Source of the DNA: Lindgomyces ingoldianus
Taxonomy: Eukaryota > Ascomycota > Dothideomycetes > Pleosporales > Lindgomycetaceae
DNA length: 64,000 nt
Direction of reading: 5' to 3'
Assembly: GCF_010093535.1 (NCBI RefSeq)
Contig: NW_022985183.1
Location: 594,956-658,955, forward strand
Shown here: in pieces, positions 61,237 through 64,000 of the stretch
How the letters are laid out: each line of letters starts with the position of its first letter
How positions within the stretch are numbered: position 1 is the first letter of the stretch
Program-made: the position numbers and the translations under genes
Notes under the pieces: model-generated
Told to the model about the DNA's origin: nothing
What the model saw: the letters and a program-made list of their open reading frames with translations, nothing else
Database searches by the model: none

Positions 61237-62153
61237 GATCGCCACAATAAAGAGTTTAAACAACCCGAGCGCTGCAGGACAATATACAATTTATCAAATA
61301 GCAGAAAAGACGAAAGTATCTTTCTGTGTACGCAGATACGCAGATGGAAGTCGCGAGGTTCAGCTGGTAGAAATAGACTTCTTCGATGCCGCGTCAGGCT
61401 TGCTTTATTCTCGCCTGGCTTGCACACATTCGCCGAACTGGCCAGCACTTCCCCGCGCCTCAAGCCACTATTTTGGTGGGCTGATTACCTTTGTCTGCAT
61501 GCTCATTGGTCCACGATCCTCTTCTGACCTTCCAACCGCCTGAAGCACTCAAGGCAGAACCAGAAACAGATTTCGAAACGAAAGCCGATGACGCGTTTTG
61601 CTGCGGTTTGCTCCAGTGCCTCTCGCTTCCATGTTTGTTCAGGAACGGTGGCGCGTCAGGGGATTATTTTGGATGGGGTGACCGATAGGAGGTGTTGATG
61701 ATGAGGCTACAGAAAAAGTAATGTGATCACGGCCATCGAGAACATCGATACGGTACCCATGTCATCTCCGGACTCGGGTAACCTTGGATGGATTAAGTCT
61801 CGTTCATGAACATTGACGAATTTGAGTGGATCAAGCAAGGCACAGCCTTCCTATTTGCTCACGTCCTTCCAATGAAACGGCAAAGGAGGGGTACGCGACG
61901 ATTAAAAATGGATTCGAATAGCCTAAGAGATCTTTAACGCTGACGTGGTCGAGGAAATCCTTTGCGAAAGGAAGCCCATGGGACAGTGAAGGACTGAGGA
62001 AAGAATTTAACAACAATCGGAGATGCAGCCTGCAACACATGCCAAGTCCTAGCCCCCGACAATGCCAATTCCAACCAATGCGAAAAACCAAACCCAGATA
62101 CAAGGGAATATACAAAAGAAGCATCTCGAAAATTAATAAAAATGCTGATCTAC
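61237..62153. other. intergenic
   Basis: About 0.9 kb upstream of the DOMON gene and downstream of the laccase. Open frames here (61491-61688 +, 61831-62157 -) lack motifs. I see no RNA gene or repeat. Confidence 0.5.
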
Positions 62154-64000
62154 TCAAATACCAGAGTCATCTTGCATTTTGAGCGGGTCAAACACATCAG
62201 AATGTGTCCTCAGCCAATCATCCCACTTGGCACATCCACCCCGCTGCTGATCTAGCGGTCCGATTCTGCTTTCGATCTCGGATTGGCGTTCCATGATTTG
62301 GAGTGCAAGGCCTGTTCATGATAAATGCTATGATGTTAAAAAAGAGTCACAGTTGGACTTACCTGAGCTTGCATGCCATGCAATGTGGCAGTGGAGCAGC
62401 CAAATTCCAGGGTTATCAGGCTTGAATGCGATAGCTAAGTAGCCGCCCGTTGGAAGCATCGCTACATCTCGTCGCGGAGCGTCTGTAAGTTGAAACGTGC
62501 TTGGACCGGTTACTGGATCCCATTTCGAGGTGCTCTGTGCAAGAATGGAGAAGTCATGACCCTATCACTAATCAGTTCCACCCCAGCAACAGATGTGGCT
62601 CGCCACACTTACGTGAAGGTGAATTGGATGCCAAGCAGGGACTTTCAAGGTCCCTGCCTTGAAATTTCCAGATGTGATAACCATATATACGAAATTATTT
62701 CCGTCATGATAGTTGTCTGTGGCTCGGTCAGTTTCTCTTTTCATTACAGGAAAGTCGATTTACTCACAGTCCACAACTGCGTACTCTGGGTTGAAAGAGG
62801 TATTTTTCAGGTTCATTATCGTTGGGTCCGAGAAGTTCAGCCACATCGGGGTGTCCGTAATGTCCCATCGATTGACATCTCCGTGAAACTTTTTGCTAAG
62901 GTCAAGACCAGCCTGATACGTATCGTTCGTGATGTTGTTCTGTGGGGTACCAACTGTCCACTGAACTATGGGGACCAGACTGCTTGCAGGCTCATCTGCG
63001 CATCCAACAGCGTCCGGGTGTCGGGTAGTCGTTGGGTCACCAGTACCATTGGCGTTAGTGTAGCTGATGATTCCAGTTCGTTGACGATCAGGATTGTTGC
63101 TAGGGACGTCGATAATCTCGTTATTACAAGCACTGCTATATTCAGTCCGAAGCCAGTACTTCCCATTGCTGCTGGGTGTGTCCGGCTTCGCTTCCACAAC
63201 GATGCTATATCGCTGGCCAATGCCGACTGACAATGAGGTGGTAGTATATGGCTTGATAGGGACGAAGTCGGTAGAAATGACTTTGAGGACATGGCTGTCA
63301 ATGGAGAAACGAAAGTGTAGTCCGACACTCCCATTGATAATTCGAATCAAGTAGCGTTTTCCAGCTTCAAACTTTTGATTGAAATATGAGCCTTGGCCAT
63401 TAAAATGGCCAGTGCCGTTGACGAGGATCGTGTCGGCTTGAGGTAAGGGAGGGCCCACAAGCTCATGGTGGAATGCCGCAAACGCAGAGGTGTGAAGCCA
63501 GTCGGAGACAATAATTGGCGACCATTCTTCGTCCCAGTCAGCACTGTTTGGACCATGGACGAGAAGTGGTCCAGCTACGCCATCGCCATACTGAGTAGAG
63601 TAATGGCTGTGATACCAAGAATGGCCGTATTGAGTCAGTTTGAACTTGTACGTGAAGGTATCACCCTGGGCGGTAGGACACTGGGTGACGCCATTGACAC
63701 CATCCATCTCGTTAGAGCCCAACTGCCGGATGCCATGCCAATGGATCGTTGTTCCGTTGTCTGGAAGGGAGTTTTTCACATTGACAATGACGCTTAACTT
63801 GTCAGTTAGAGAATCGGCGATGATTGAGGAAACTTACGTATCTCCCCAACACGCCTCGATGAGCTCTCCTGGATACTTTCCATTGATGACCTTTGCAAGG
63901 GTCTTTTCAGTTCCATCAGGGGATAGTTTTTGCTCCGAAATCTCGATGTCGTAGGTTCTCTCAATGCCGAGTGGCGTCTCATCCTCATAATCTGTATTGA
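62154..64000 (-). CDS. ascomycete laccase (multicopper oxidase), N-terminus beyond window
   Basis: Secreted blue copper oxidase that oxidises phenols and reduces oxygen to water. Exons in the window: 63838-64000 (5' partial), 62768-63792, 62613-62716, 62363-62561 and 62154-62311, introns 45-51 nt, giving about 549 aa. All four copper motifs are present: HWHG, WYHSHYSTQYGDG, HPIHLHGHDF (spanning the third junction) and HCHIAWHASSGL. The residue ten after the motif-4 cysteine is Leu, usual for ascomycete laccases. The protein ends in DDSGI, the C-terminal DSG-type plug of this family. The missing start should hold the signal peptide and about 30-70 residues. N-glycosylation sequons such as NIT and NFS are frequent. 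Role could be pigment formation, detoxification or lignocellulose use; no cluster partner is evident. Confidence 0.93.

Noticed and set aside
61046..61543. 165-codon plus-strand open frame
   Set aside because: It overlaps the start of the DOMON gene antisense and continues into intergenic DNA, with no recognisable domain.
62490..63230. 246-codon plus-strand open frame
   Set aside because: It is antisense to the laccase, whose copper motifs are unambiguous.

Overview
This window is nuclear DNA of a filamentous ascomycete (Pezizomycotina; intron size and gene types suggest Eurotiales, but I cannot name a species). The genes are split by 45-107 nt GT-AG introns, plus one of 38 nt. A central AT-rich block of about 47 kb carries repeat-induced C-to-T mutation. 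Exon coordinates were worked out by hand from splice signals and reading frame.

Left arm (1-9.5 kb): four intact genes that look functionally linked. They are a PLP aminotransferase (558-2510, +), a phenol 2-monooxygenase-like flavoprotein (3156-5210, -), a DOPA 4,5-dioxygenase-like extradiol enzyme (5798-6584, +) and a DHA2-type MFS transporter (7823-9522, +). The monooxygenase and dioxygenase are divergent and share a 587-bp promoter region. Together they could deaminate an aromatic amino acid, hydroxylate it to a catechol, cleave the ring and export the product. No backbone synthase or regulator lies in the window. A five-copy 26-bp tandem repeat lies between the dioxygenase and transporter genes.

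Centre (about 9.54-56.51 kb): mobile elements inserted into one another, with no intact host gene. I reconstructed the nesting from terminal repeats and target-site duplications (TSDs). A fold-back pogo-like element (9973-39379) holds a Gypsy element (10321-38323, TSD GCTAG). That holds five further insertions. One of them stacks pogo-like A, pogo-like B, a Copia element (12621-20122, TSD ATTAC) and a deleted pogo-like copy, giving six levels. To the right lie a pogo-like element holding a short LTR element, a Copia remnant cut by a Gypsy element (44521-50184, TSD CAGGA) and by a pogo-like element, a miniature LTR element (TRIM), several solo LTRs, and a further pogo-like element inside a pogo-like remnant. 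Most copies are degraded. In blocks read by eye the mutation has removed TCA, CCA, TCG and CCG (and their complements) while leaving ACA, GCA and GCG. A few late insertions are GC-normal, so the region records insertions before and after mutation. A 10-N assembly gap lies at 27191-27200.

Right arm (56.6-64 kb): normal composition returns. All three genes are on the minus strand: an F-box protein (57216-58763), a secreted or membrane DOMON-cytochrome b561 protein (59573-61236), and an ascomycete laccase (62154 to the window edge, N-terminus missing).
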